Of a DNA stretch of 51,874 nucleotides, positions 15,274-23,392 are shown piece by piece. The notes under the pieces were generated by a model. That model ran no database searches. It saw nothing but the letters and a program-made list of their open reading frames with translations, and was not told where the DNA came from. Source of the stretch: Candidatus Dojkabacteria bacterium. Its GTDB lineage: Bacteria; Patescibacteriota; Dojkabacteria; GCA-002793355. Position numbers and translations under genes: made by a program. The stretch lies in assembly GCA_015489595.1 (NCBI GenBank), contig WFZK01000002.1, positions 1 through 51,874 of the forward strand, in the 5' to 3' direction. Each line of letters begins with the position of its first letter. The stretch's first letter is position 1.

Positions 15274-16551
15274 GTGAGGGTCGCCATAGTACATGATAAA
15301 CTTTGTGAGCCCGGAGGGGCAGAGTTTATTCTTAAGATACTTATGAAAATTTTCCCTAGCGCCGACATTTACACATTATTTTATGACCGGACGCAGTATC
15401 CTTTTCTTAAGGAGAGGCGTGTGATTACTTCTTTCCTTGACGTGATATGCAAGGTGCCCCTTCTAAAATCAAGATACAGGTTGCTGTTTCCTTTTGTATA
15501 CTGGGCTTTTTCGAGTTTTGATTTAAGCGCCTATGATGCGGTAATTAACATCAGTTTTATAGGTGGACACACTGCTGGGGAGAAGGCTTTAAGTTCAGAT
15601 GTAGCAAAGCAGAGTAACATGCGGCGAGTTTTAGGTTCTGTAGACGGGTTTGCCGTTGGCAAAAAATCTGATGCCGGTTTACAGATTCATACTAACGGCG
15701 GTATTCCTAACAGAAAGCCTTTAAAAATTGTATATTTCCAAACTCCTCCTAGACATCTGTGGATAGAGCAAGACAGATATTTGTCGTCTGTTCCGGGAAT
15801 TTTTCTCCCCATTGCAAAGAAGGTTTGGAATTATCTAAAAGCGAAAGACTTAAATGTGGCCCCGTCGCTGTGGTATGTTTTAGCTAATTCTACAGAGGTA
15901 AAAAAAAGGGTTGAGAAGGTCTACGGCATAGACAACGTGCAGGTGCTTTATCCACCAGTTGAGGTAAGAAAAATAATTAAGGCGAGGCAGGTGCGCCGGG
16001 TTAAAAAAGGCGATTTCTATCTTATTCTTTCAAGGCTTATGGAGTATAAGCGTTTTGATATAGCAGTTTCTGCGTTTGCGTCTCTAAGGGTAAAAAGATT
16101 GATTGTGGCAGGGACAGGGCCAGAACTCGCTAAACTCAAGCGTATAGCTTCCGGGGCGAAAAATATAGAATTTTTAGGCCGTGTCGACGAAGCTACTAAG
16201 CTAGATCTGTTGGCAAGGGCAAAGGCATTGATTTTGCCTGGAAGGGAAGACTTTGGGATTGTGATGGCAGAGGCTTTGGCTGCAGGGACCCCAGTGATTG
16301 GGTACTACAAAGGAGGGGCTGCCGAGATACTTACGGGTAGGCAAGCAAATGTTGCCGAACCTGGCCTTCAGCCTGGTGGCGTTTTGATTGAAGACCAAAC
16401 TGTTAAAGGAATTGTTTCAGCTATTAAGCTAATAGAGAAGCAGCGCTGGCCTGTTAGAAAGCTTCAGGCTTTAGTTGAAAAATATGATGTCTCAAACTTT
16501 GTGGAGAAGTTTAAGGACGAGGTCTTTAAGGGGCTTGCGCCGGAATCGTAG
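15274..16551 (+). CDS. GT4-family glycosyltransferase
   Basis: 425 residues with the two-Rossmann GT-B fold. N-terminal 'RVAIVHDKLCEPGGAEFIL' is the acceptor-side start typical of GT4; 'YFQTPPRHLW' matches the WbaZ/mannosyltransferase subgroup; the donor site is 'GTGPELAKLK', 'EFLGRVDEATKLDLLARAKALILPG' and 'EDFGIVMAEALAAGTPVIGY' (the E-x7-E element that holds the nucleotide sugar). It adds a sugar to lipid-linked oligosaccharide at the cytoplasmic face. Acceptor and sugar cannot be told. GTG start follows a TGC-TTTAAT box by 6 nt. Its TAG stop forms the outer edge of palindrome P4. Confidence 0.92.
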   Translation: MRVAIVHDKLCEPGGAEFILKILMKIFPSADIYTLFYDRTQYPFLKERRVITSFLDVICKVPLLKSRYRLLFPFVYWAFSSFDLSAYDAVINISFIGGHTAGEKALSSDVAKQSNMRRVLGSVDGFAVGKKSDAGLQIHTNGGIPNRKPLKIVYFQTPPRHLWIEQDRYLSSVPGIFLPIAKKVWNYLKAKDLNVAPSLWYVLANSTEVKKRVEKVYGIDNVQVLYPPVEVRKIIKARQVRRVKKGDFYLILSRLMEYKRFDIAVSAFASLRVKRLIVAGTGPELAKLKRIASGAKNIEFLGRVDEATKLDLLARAKALILPGREDFGIVMAEALAAGTPVIGYYKGGAAEILTGRQANVAEPGLQPGGVLIEDQTVKGIVSAIKLIEKQRWPVRKLQALVEKYDVSNFVEKFKDEVFKGLAPES

Positions 16552-16599
16552 GGTTGGGGGCAAAAATCGACTTTTCTCGATTTTTGCCCCCAACCCCTA
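16549..16599. repeat. Long palindrome P4 between convergent genes
   Basis: 20-bp perfect core arms (16551-16570, 16577-16596) with two more pairs past a single bulged C, 6-nt centre. Right arm TCGATTTTTGCCCCCAACCC. The left edge coincides with the stop codon of the GT4 gene. Confidence 0.92.
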
Positions 16600-16757
16600 A
16601 CATGTCTCTAAGCTGGTTCGAATTAGCCTGCTGGAGGAGTAGCCATGCGTTTGGCTGGGAGGATGTGTTTGTTTGGATCTGTTTTTGGCCGCTTGGATAA
16701 GAGCTGCTAGAACCAGGGGAAAGTTGTATTCATTACCTAGAAGACTAGTTCTGGAGT

Positions 16758-18047
16758 TTAAATGTTGTATCTAAGCTCAATAAGTGAAAGATAATAAACG
16801 GAGGAGATAAGGGCTACTAAAATATCTGTATAGACTATCCCTGCTACGCCGAATTTGGGGATAAACAGTATGGCGAGCAAAAGGGTGAGTGGAGTTCTAA
16901 CGGCCGTAGTAAAAATTATAAGAGCCTTTTGTTTCTTTGCCATCTCTAGGGTGGTGACAAAAACATTTTGAAATACATTGATAATACCGTTAATTATCTG
17001 AAGATCCACTATATAAGCAAATTTAACGTATAGTGGGCCTATTTTAGAAAGCAGAGGACCTTTGATAATAATCAGGCCAGCGGCCAGTGGGACCATCATT
17101 CCTAAGCTGAGTAAAATTGATTTGTATCGTAACTTTCTTAACCTGGCTCTGTCTTGGGTTTCAAGGGATTCAACTAAATGCGGAATAGTGGTATTAACCA
17201 CAGCATTCGCAGGTATTCCTAAGACCCCTAAAATTCTCTGAAGGCTTACAAGAACTCCAAGCTCTACTATCCCTGCTAGTCTTGCTTTGATCGAACTGTA
17301 GAGAAAATTCGAGATGTTAGAGACTATGCGGAGCAGGTATATTCCGCCTCCAAAGCTTAAAAGATCATCTGGTCTGTATCTAGGATTTAGACTAGGTTTA
17401 AACTTTAAGGAGGCTTTGTGTTGGAAATAAGCTCCTGCGATTATCGTAGTAAGCCACGCGGAGATTACAGAGATAAGATTGTAGACATAGGACGGTTTAG
17501 GGAGGTGCAAAAGCTCAAGGAATATAAGTGAAATTAAGCTGAATGTTGGAATAACTGCGGAATCAAATGTGGTGGAGGCTACTATTAATCCTTTGCCCCT
17601 TAACCCTCGGATAAAGAATGTTAGGAATATCCAGGGCGTGACACCCACCATTATGATCCTAAGCGGGGTAGCAAGCGTTGGTTTGTGTAAAATCTCTGAG
17701 GCTACGAATGGGGCAGAAAGTTCGAATATAAACGTGATGATTACACCGCTTGTAAGAAGCAGCCCTGTGACGTATGAGTAAAGTTTTTGGAGCCTTTGTT
17801 TGGGTGGATTTGTAGAGATGTGGCGCATTATATATACGTCCATTCCTAGGGTGCTGAAACTAAACACAGAGTCTAGTATCTCCTTTGAGATGGAGTAGAC
17901 TCCAATAATAAAGTCGCCTAAGATCTTGATAGCTACTATTCTTAAGATCAGGCTAATAAATTTTCCTGTGGTTCGAACTGTTGCCGCAGCTACGCTTCGC
18001 CTGAAGATACTGGAGCGTAGGGATTTTTTTATTAATCTTTTTATCAT
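16758..18047 (-). CDS. Wzx-type polysaccharide flippase (MOP superfamily)
   Basis: 429 residues with about 12 TMs, the size and layout of MOP-family oligosaccharide flippases that move lipid-linked repeat units across the membrane. The N-terminus 'RSSIFRRSVAAATVRTTGKFISLILRIVAIKILGD' region is the usual amphipathic entry to TM1, with 'VYSISKEILDSVFSFSTLGMDVYIMR' after TM2 and 'FGVAGIVYTDILVAL' near the C-terminus. Its ATG overlaps the stop of the upstream GT4 gene (ATGA), so the transferase and flippase are translationally coupled. No divergent residues of note. Confidence 0.87.
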   Translation of the reverse strand: MIKRLIKKSLRSSIFRRSVAAATVRTTGKFISLILRIVAIKILGDFIIGVYSISKEILDSVFSFSTLGMDVYIMRHISTNPPKQRLQKLYSYVTGLLLTSGVIITFIFELSAPFVASEILHKPTLATPLRIIMVGVTPWIFLTFFIRGLRGKGLIVASTTFDSAVIPTFSLISLIFLELLHLPKPSYVYNLISVISAWLTTIIAGAYFQHKASLKFKPSLNPRYRPDDLLSFGGGIYLLRIVSNISNFLYSSIKARLAGIVELGVLVSLQRILGVLGIPANAVVNTTIPHLVESLETQDRARLRKLRYKSILLSLGMMVPLAAGLIIIKGPLLSKIGPLYVKFAYIVDLQIINGIINVFQNVFVTTLEMAKKQKALIIFTTAVRTPLTLLLAILFIPKFGVAGIVYTDILVALISSVYYLSLIELRYNI

Positions 18048-19267
18048 GTCTTAAGAAGCTGGGTGATGTAATCTTCTAGTTGTCGCACATCGGCGTATTT
18101 GAGATAGGCCTGTATCTGTTTTTCTCTTAGCAGCTTTGCTTCTTTGTTTGATAAGAGATATTTTAAAATAAGTAAAGCGAGCCTTTCGGGATCGTCGGTG
18201 TTTGGGATTGTTTTCGTAAGCCCTGCCGGAAGGCCTTCTAGACCTTTCGTGGTAGATATCGTAGGGATTCCCATCTGTAGGTTTCTTAAGATTTTGATCT
18301 TTATGCCTGATCCCATCCAGATTGGGGCTATTGCCAAAGTGGCTGACCTGAAAAATTCCTTTACTTTATCTTCAGGAATAAACCCTGCCAGGCTGACCCC
18401 AGGGGCACTAGACACCGCCTTTTTTAAAACCTCAGGAGCATTTTTACCTGCGATTACGAATTGAGCATTCGGTGCCTTGGCGTAAATTATGGGCCAAGTT
18501 TTTTTAAGGAACCTTAGTATTCCTTCTAAGTTAGGATACCACTTAAGGTTAGAGAGGATCTTAATCGTTGGAGTTTTTCCTGGACTATATGTTACAAAGT
18601 CTGGTTTGAAGAATCCCGGCGGGTACGTCTCCACATTTTTTATCCCCCAGCTTTTAAATGTCTGAGCATCTTTTTGGCTGATAGATGTGACCAAATCGAA
18701 CTGTTGCAGGAAATATTTCTCATTTTTTTGAGCTAAGAAAAGTTCAAGATATAAAGGCAGCGTTGTTAGTTTTTTGATTCCAGAGGCATAAACAATGTAG
18801 TCCTTAATCAGGTTAGATTCTACGTTGTGAGAAAAGAATATGAATTTTGGTCTAGGCGAACTTCTGTTGATGACTTTTCGAATGTGAGGAGCGAAAACCA
18901 GGGGGACAGCTTTATCTATAATAACGTGGGTAAATCTTTGAGATTTGATAAGTTCGACAACTGTGCTTAGAAAGCGCTCGGAATAGTCGCGATAGAAGTA
19001 GTATGATTTGCCGTGAGTCCAGAAGCTAAGCATGCGTGATCTTGGGGCCCTTGTCCATTTGACCAGATATATCGGCAAATCTTTAAACTCCTGAAGGTGG
19101 GCTTCTTGAGGTTTAAAGACGTCTTCCTGAATATACGTAACTACTGTTGGATTCGTGGTCTTTTTTATAGCGCGAAGAATGCTGGCCGTTACGTTTCTGC
19201 CTCCGTCTGTCTCTGGAAATGGCCAGAAGCTTGTTATAAACAAAACTTTGGGTGCTTTAGAAGGCAT
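18044..19267 (-). CDS. GT4-family glycosyltransferase
   Basis: 407 residues, GT-B fold. N-terminal 'KVLFITSFWPFPETDGGRN' is the typical first strand and glycine loop, 'FIFFSHNVESNLIKDY' the mid-domain signature, and the donor half has 'PTIKILSNLKWYPNLEGILRFL', 'FVIAGKNAPE', 'AGFIPEDKVKEFFRSATLAIAPI' and 'GSGIKIKILRNLQMGIPTIS' in place of the usual E-x7-E (here G-I-K-I-K before N-L-Q-M-G-I-P). This matches the GT4 subgroup with a GxGxKxKxxE/N loop. Operon with the flippase. Its promoter shares an AT palindrome with the divergent polymerase gene. Confidence 0.9.
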   Translation of the reverse strand: MPSKAPKVLFITSFWPFPETDGGRNVTASILRAIKKTTNPTVVTYIQEDVFKPQEAHLQEFKDLPIYLVKWTRAPRSRMLSFWTHGKSYYFYRDYSERFLSTVVELIKSQRFTHVIIDKAVPLVFAPHIRKVINRSSPRPKFIFFSHNVESNLIKDYIVYASGIKKLTTLPLYLELFLAQKNEKYFLQQFDLVTSISQKDAQTFKSWGIKNVETYPPGFFKPDFVTYSPGKTPTIKILSNLKWYPNLEGILRFLKKTWPIIYAKAPNAQFVIAGKNAPEVLKKAVSSAPGVSLAGFIPEDKVKEFFRSATLAIAPIWMGSGIKIKILRNLQMGIPTISTTKGLEGLPAGLTKTIPNTDDPERLALLILKYLLSNKEAKLLREKQIQAYLKYADVRQLEDYITQLLKT

Positions 19268-19272
19268 GATGC

Positions 19273-19282
19273 TATAATTATA
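19273..19282. promoter_or_regulatory. Overlapping divergent -10 boxes
   Basis: The sequence TATAATTATA is read as TATAAT on both strands: plus 19273-19278 (preceded by TGC) for the 19289 gene, minus 19282-19277 (preceded by TGG) for the 19267 gene. Start codons lie 10 and 9 nt away, so both leaders would be only a few nt. Only one polymerase can occupy the site at a time. Confidence 0.65.
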
Positions 19283-19288
19283 CCAGCA

Positions 19289-20662
19289 ATGACGAGAATT
19301 TATCAGGCCATGCGAGATTTAATTGGTGGGATTAGCCCGCGAAGGTTTTTCAGATCACTAAAAGGCGCAAATAGAGTTGCGGATCATAGCCTCTGGCTTG
19401 CCTTATTTAAGGCAGGCCTGTTCTGGTATCTTTTAACGTTTGCTTTAATGAATCTGATATTTTACGTTTTAAGCCCCTGGCTTACTCCCACCACAGCAAA
19501 GTTTCTAGTTTTAGCAAGAGATGCCTTAGCTTGGATTATGCTAGTGGGGTTTGGCATTTTGTATGTTTATAAAAATGGTTTAAGATTCCCTACTTTGTTA
19601 TGGGTAATTTTTGGGCTATGGATCTATCTTACTGGATCGCTTTTTTTCTCAGATAGAAGTTTTAGTGCCCTTTTTTATTTCAGGGCTTTTGTGCAGCCGT
19701 GGGCGCTTTTTGTTTTAGGTTATGTTCTTAGCAAGCTTTATGACTTTAATTTGGAACGTTGGCTAATGCTTACTTTTTGGATTATTGTTATCTATGGCTT
19801 GGGTTCTTGGTTGGTATTTGCATTCCCGCATGTTTTTCTAAGCCGTACCCTTTTGGAGCTTTATGGAAAGATTGCAATGAGGCGCTATGATTTAACCTTT
19901 CAAGTGTTTGGAAACGCTATCTCATATGAGCTGCTCGGCTTGGTAGGTTTACCCGTGGTGCGTCTTTATGGTTTGATGTTTGATCCACCTATTAGTGGGG
20001 TTTTTTTAGGCTTGGCTTCTGTTTATCTGTTTTCTAAGCGAAAGATCACAGCGATTCTTTTAGTGCCAGCAATAGTGGCGGGAATATTAACACTCTCAAA
20101 AGGGTTTTTGTTCCTTTACATAGGTACAGTGGCGGGGATGATTGTTTTATGGGGCCTTAACCTGGTACTTAAACCTTCTGTTTTTTATAAAACGGTTTGG
20201 TTAGGAATTTTCGGGGTACTATTGGCAATGGTTTTTATAAGCCTTGCAGCCACCGTTTTAGGGCCGAGTTGGATTACTACGTCAGTTTACAACCATTCAC
20301 TGGGTCTGGTAAATATATGGAAGGTGATTTTGCACAATCCTTTAGGGACTGGATTAGGGACCCAGGGGAACTTTGGTCCTAGGGAGGCTTCTATCAAAGA
20401 GAGTTTTTGGGGAGCTTTTATTGGTCAGTTTGGTTTTATAGGTCTTTTTGGGGTTGGATTTTTACTCTATGGCTTAGTGAAGATTTTCTTGGCTACCTTA
20501 AGAAGATTTGGATTTTCTGCCTTTAGCGCTTTTGCTCTATACATACTGCTAGTGTTTCTATCGGCTTTTTTGAGCGAGTCCTCTCTAGCAATTCGTGGAG
20601 TGGCTCTGTCTTTTTTCATGTATGGAATTCTCTATGCTAAAATCGTAAATAAATTAAGGTAG
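19289..20662 (+). CDS. O-antigen ligase/polymerase-like membrane protein (second copy)
   Basis: 457 residues with about 11 TMs and the Wzy-like order. The 'VRLYGLMFDPPISGVFLGLASVYL' segment parallels 'LLGDTNVYAMFLL' of the first copy at 12732, 'ILTLSKGFLFLYIGTVAG' parallels the FSRSALLG segment, and 'NPLGTGLGTQGNFG' with 'KESFWGAFIGQFGFIGL' forms the second loop (the family motif is H/E-N/S-x-[FY/W]). ATG 19289 (MTRIYQ) is chosen over the far upstream ATG because it follows the divergent promoter. Two such proteins in one locus suggest a polymerase plus a ligase. It is followed by the Wzz-like gene 6 bp downstream. Confidence 0.82.
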   Translation: MTRIYQAMRDLIGGISPRRFFRSLKGANRVADHSLWLALFKAGLFWYLLTFALMNLIFYVLSPWLTPTTAKFLVLARDALAWIMLVGFGILYVYKNGLRFPTLLWVIFGLWIYLTGSLFFSDRSFSALFYFRAFVQPWALFVLGYVLSKLYDFNLERWLMLTFWIIVIYGLGSWLVFAFPHVFLSRTLLELYGKIAMRRYDLTFQVFGNAISYELLGLVGLPVVRLYGLMFDPPISGVFLGLASVYLFSKRKITAILLVPAIVAGILTLSKGFLFLYIGTVAGMIVLWGLNLVLKPSVFYKTVWLGIFGVLLAMVFISLAATVLGPSWITTSVYNHSLGLVNIWKVILHNPLGTGLGTQGNFGPREASIKESFWGAFIGQFGFIGLFGVGFLLYGLVKIFLATLRRFGFSAFSAFALYILLVFLSAFLSESSLAIRGVALSFFMYGILYAKIVNKLR

Positions 20663-20668
20663 AGGAGT

Positions 20669-21436
20669 ATGTTAAGAAAGCAGAATTTATTAAAACGTGC
20701 TCTTGGCAGTTGGTTATTATTTGTTGCGATTGTAGGGATCTTCGCAATAATAGGTGCAGGATTTGGAGCTGTAGCCTTTAAGCTGCAACGTCCTAGGTCT
20801 ACGGTTACAGCAGTATTTGCTTATTTTCCACCGATTAATTACGGAGCTGATTCCCCGGACTTTAAGGCTCTAGGTTCTCCCTATGTTTCAGCAGCAGTGC
20901 GTGCACTCATACGGGACAGAATAAGCAGCACTCTGTCTGAGGCTGACCCAGATGTTAGGGTTGTTTTTGAAAATTTAGGTTTAAAAGACGACTTCCCTTT
21001 TAGGGTAAAGATTGTCACTGCTGCTCCTGATAAGGCTAAAGAAGAATTAGTAAAAACCGCCGCTGAGTTAGAGAAGGGTAATAGCTATATGGGGGCTCTA
21101 TCATCTTCGTATAAGAATGTTTTAGATAAGTGGCTCACCACTTATAAGAGTTATAGGGAGAAAGTTAACAAGAATTTTGGGGCAAAGAGTGTAGACTCTT
21201 TGCGCCTGTCTTTGTATCTTAACGAAAAGATATCTGCAATTGAGACTTTAAGAAGACTGCCTGTGGGGGTAAAGATGATAACTGGACCTAAGGTTTCTAA
21301 ACCCGTGTTGCCGGTTCTGCCTCTTTATTTGCTAATTGGTGCTGTAGTTGGAGCGAGTATAGGGGTAGGTTTTACATTCGTAGCATTCGCTTTAAGCCCT
21401 AAGGGAGCGGTCCGAGCCCGTGGGAAGTTAATTTAG
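20669..21436 (+). CDS. Wzz-like polysaccharide chain-length determinant
   Basis: 255 residues with the PCP (polysaccharide co-polymerase) architecture: TM1 at about 13-36, a mostly helical extracytoplasmic region of about 170 residues, a Pro-rich approach 'KVSKPVLPVLPLYLLIGAV' and TM2 at about 222-245, with a short basic tail. Proteins of this kind set chain length together with the Wzy polymerase, the product of the gene just upstream (6-bp gap). 'aggag' precedes the ATG by 1 nt only. The stop codon lies in the left edge of palindrome P5. No tyrosine-kinase domain is attached. Confidence 0.8.
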   Translation: MLRKQNLLKRALGSWLLFVAIVGIFAIIGAGFGAVAFKLQRPRSTVTAVFAYFPPINYGADSPDFKALGSPYVSAAVRALIRDRISSTLSEADPDVRVVFENLGLKDDFPFRVKIVTAAPDKAKEELVKTAAELEKGNSYMGALSSSYKNVLDKWLTTYKSYREKVNKNFGAKSVDSLRLSLYLNEKISAIETLRRLPVGVKMITGPKVSKPVLPVLPLYLLIGAVVGASIGVGFTFVAFALSPKGAVRARGKLI

Positions 21437-21490
21437 GGGGCTTAGGGGGGCAAAAATCTACCTTTCTCGATTTTTGCCCCCTAAGCCCTT
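21434..21490. repeat. Long palindrome P5 spanning two convergent stop codons
   Basis: Arms 21436-21458 and 21469-21490 with one bulged G and two terminal G-U pairs. Right arm CGATTTTTGCCCCCTAAGCCC. The stop of the Wzz-like gene (21434-21436, plus) and that of the PssE-like gene (21481-21483, minus) both lie in it, so the element fills the whole gap between the convergent genes. Confidence 0.9.
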
Positions 21491-21960
21491 ACCCAGGAGT
21501 CAAGGTATTTTATAAGCTTTGCTTTAGAATTCGACGGCTTTATGGGCTTAGGGCGCCTGCGTATAAGTTCTACCAGATCTTTGAACGTATAAGCCACCGG
21601 AAAATAAGGATTGTCGTTTTTAAGCGCGGACACTAACTCTAGTTGTTGATCATCTAGGTGCTCTTTTAGTTTCGCTTTCCTGGGAACTACTATAAGCGGT
21701 TTGTTTAGAGTGACCACGTCTAGTATGGTACCTACTCCTGCGTGAGCTATTATTAGGGAAGCTTTTTTTATTGTGTTTTTATAATCGCTGTAGCTTAGAT
21801 AGTCTACTGATTGAATTTTTGAGCTTTTAAATTTATATGATGTAGAGCCGGTCTGAACCAAAACTGCCTGCGCTGTGATTTTTAGCTTAATAAGCTTATC
21901 TATATATCGACACAACCTGTAGAAGGGGAATTTTTCAGTGCCTAAGGTTACAAATATCAT
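21481..21960 (-). CDS. PssE/Alg13-like glycosyltransferase catalytic subunit
   Basis: 159 residues: the C-terminal GT28 half of a glycosyltransferase. 'MIFVTLGTEKFPFYRL' is the classic Alg13/PssE start, and 'SLIIAHAGVGTILDVVTLNKPLIVVPR' the UDP-sugar binding helix and loop, with 'EHLDDQQLELVSAL' the H-x-x-x-Q motif. In known systems it works as a complex with the membrane subunit PssD/Alg14, which is encoded directly upstream with an ATGA overlap. It adds a sugar, typically GlcNAc or Glc/GlcA, to a lipid-linked acceptor. The stop codon lies in P5. Confidence 0.9.
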   Translation of the reverse strand: MIFVTLGTEKFPFYRLCRYIDKLIKLKITAQAVLVQTGSTSYKFKSSKIQSVDYLSYSDYKNTIKKASLIIAHAGVGTILDVVTLNKPLIVVPRKAKLKEHLDDQQLELVSALKNDNPYFPVAYTFKDLVELIRRRPKPIKPSNSKAKLIKYLDSWVRA

Positions 21961-22466
21961 AAGACTTTTCCAATGTATTTAGCTCTTTTGTATCGTTTAG
22001 CAAGACTTGGCCATTGGACTAGGAATTTGTCTGCAACATAGTAATTTAGCCAGCCACTGAAGGAGAGATTCTTGCTTCGTGTTAGAGACTCTATAAATAT
22101 GCTCCTTATTCTGCCTAGATACAATATTTTGGCCGTCCATATGGCACTTACTCCAGGAGCAGCGCCTGTTGAGATAACGTGGGTGAAGTTAAATTTAAGC
22201 ATAGAGTACCACAGGATTGGGACGTTTATAAAACTGTTGATGGCATTTTTCATATCTTTTATAGATCTAACATTTGTTGGGTGCTTAAGCCAAACTACTT
22301 TTTCGTTTTTTAAAAGGTCTAGAGTCTGGGGGGTTTTATACGTTGCCCATATGCGGGGGTATTTCGACCAAAATTTTTTAAGAGCAAACAGTTCAATAAT
22401 ATGTCCACCTGAGGAAGCAGCAAGAAGAAGCCGAGGGGTTTTAGATGTGTGCTTTTTAGTAAGCAT
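21957..22466 (-). CDS. PssD/Alg14-like glycosyltransferase membrane subunit
   Basis: 169 residues. 'RLLLAASSGGHIIELFAL' is the Alg14/PssD glycine motif, 'VISTGAAPGVSAIWTAKIL' the central segment and 'SIFIESLTRSKNLSFSG' the subunit interface region. It recruits the PssE catalytic partner (next gene, ATGA overlap) to the membrane. Start fixed by TGC-TAAAAT ending 6 nt before the ATG. The 93 bp between it and the peroxiredoxin gene hold only a half-palindrome (22509-22518). Confidence 0.9.
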   Translation of the reverse strand: MLTKKHTSKTPRLLLAASSGGHIIELFALKKFWSKYPRIWATYKTPQTLDLLKNEKVVWLKHPTNVRSIKDMKNAINSFINVPILWYSMLKFNFTHVISTGAAPGVSAIWTAKILYLGRIRSIFIESLTRSKNLSFSGWLNYYVADKFLVQWPSLAKRYKRAKYIGKVL

Positions 22467-22472
22467 TTGGAG

Positions 22473-22478
22473 ATTTTA
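22473..22478 (-). promoter_or_regulatory. -10 box for the PssD/PssE pair
   Basis: TGC-TAAAAT on the minus strand ends 6 nt before the ATG; predicted leaderless. Confidence 0.55.
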
Positions 22479-22559
22479 GCAAGAGGAGAACAGCGAGGCA
22501 AAAATGGTGGGGGCTGGGAACCTTAGGATCTGTCTTCTATCGCTGTTGTGGTAAGGCTT

Positions 22560-23252
22560 TTATTTCTTTAGCACGCCTTTTAGGTACTTTTTGAGCTTCT
22601 TTTTTGCCTGATCCGAGTGGGGTTTTCCTATAAATACTGAGGTTGCATCTTTGCCACAGTGGGGAACAATGGCATCTTTACCTCCGGAGTGGCTACTGAG
22701 GAGTTCGGTCACGTCATAGACTTTATTCTCTATGATTATCCAGCAGTCTCTTTCGCTATTATGGGTTGCTACCTCATCCCTTGTATATTCTGGAAGCTCC
22801 TTGTGATTGTTTAAGGTTTTTACATATTCAAGTACTTCGGCTGCATGCCCTTGGGGCTTTACACTATGCCAGGATTTAATCATATCAAGCTCAGGGAGCT
22901 TTAGGAGAAAACTGCTTCGGTCTACTGTAAGGTAGGTTCTGCCCCCTACTGTCTTCTTTTTTAGTACATTGAAGGCTTTCAGGAGTTTAGCCTCAGGGTC
23001 GGACAGTAAGTGTATTGTAAGATTATGTTTCTCTATGAATTTTTTGTGTGATTCTTCAGAATTCTTCGAGACCCCTATGAGAAGTGTATCTAGTTTTTCA
23101 AATTGTTCCTTAAGCTGTGAAAATTCTTTAGCTTCAGTTGTGCACCCTGGAGTGTTGTCGCGAGGGTAAAAGTAAACCAGGATGTATTTATACCCTTTAG
23201 TATTTATGTTGCTTTGCCTGAGAAATTCTTTTAGGAGTTCGGTGTGAGACAT
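22560..23252 (-). CDS. Bcp/AhpC-type peroxiredoxin fused to a cytochrome b5 domain
   Basis: 230 residues, two domains. Residues 1 to about 148 are a PrxQ/Bcp-type peroxiredoxin: 'FYPRDNTPGCTTEAKEF' with peroxidatic Cys37, 'VSKNSEESHKKF' and 'LLSDPEAKLLKAFNV'. No Cys follows at +5, so no Bcp-type resolving Cys is present there. The usual N-terminal strand ('GxxAPDFxL') is missing. Residues about 155-228 are a cytochrome b5-like domain: 'CWIIIENKVYDVTELL', 'HSGG' at 188-191, 'GKDATSVF' and 'PHSDQA' with His212. The two His are 24 residues apart, as in classical b5, so heme binding is expected. Start fixed by TATAAT 6 nt upstream. No signal peptide. Confidence 0.9.
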   Translation of the reverse strand: MSHTELLKEFLRQSNINTKGYKYILVYFYPRDNTPGCTTEAKEFSQLKEQFEKLDTLLIGVSKNSEESHKKFIEKHNLTIHLLSDPEAKLLKAFNVLKKKTVGGRTYLTVDRSSFLLKLPELDMIKSWHSVKPQGHAAEVLEYVKTLNNHKELPEYTRDEVATHNSERDCWIIIENKVYDVTELLSSHSGGKDAIVPHCGKDATSVFIGKPHSDQAKKKLKKYLKGVLKK

Positions 23253-23258
23253 GTAAAG

Positions 23259-23264
23259 ATTATA
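23259..23264 (-). promoter_or_regulatory. -10 box for the peroxiredoxin-b5 gene
   Basis: TATAAT on the minus strand ends 6 nt before the ATG, supporting the short N-terminus of the protein. Confidence 0.65.
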
Positions 23265-23392
23265 CAGGGACGGTTGAGATTTTCCAATCCTAAATGGATG
23301 GTTTTTGTAGGGGGGGTATTCAATGGGATAAGGGAGGCGCAGTTTAAATAGGGCGTGGGCAGCTTTCTGTATAGATGGAGATATCTATGTAA

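Noticed and set aside
16610-16645. tRNA T-arm-like GGTTCGAAT after P4
   Set aside because: The flanking bases do not pair as a 5-bp stem and no acceptor or anticodon arm can be drawn.
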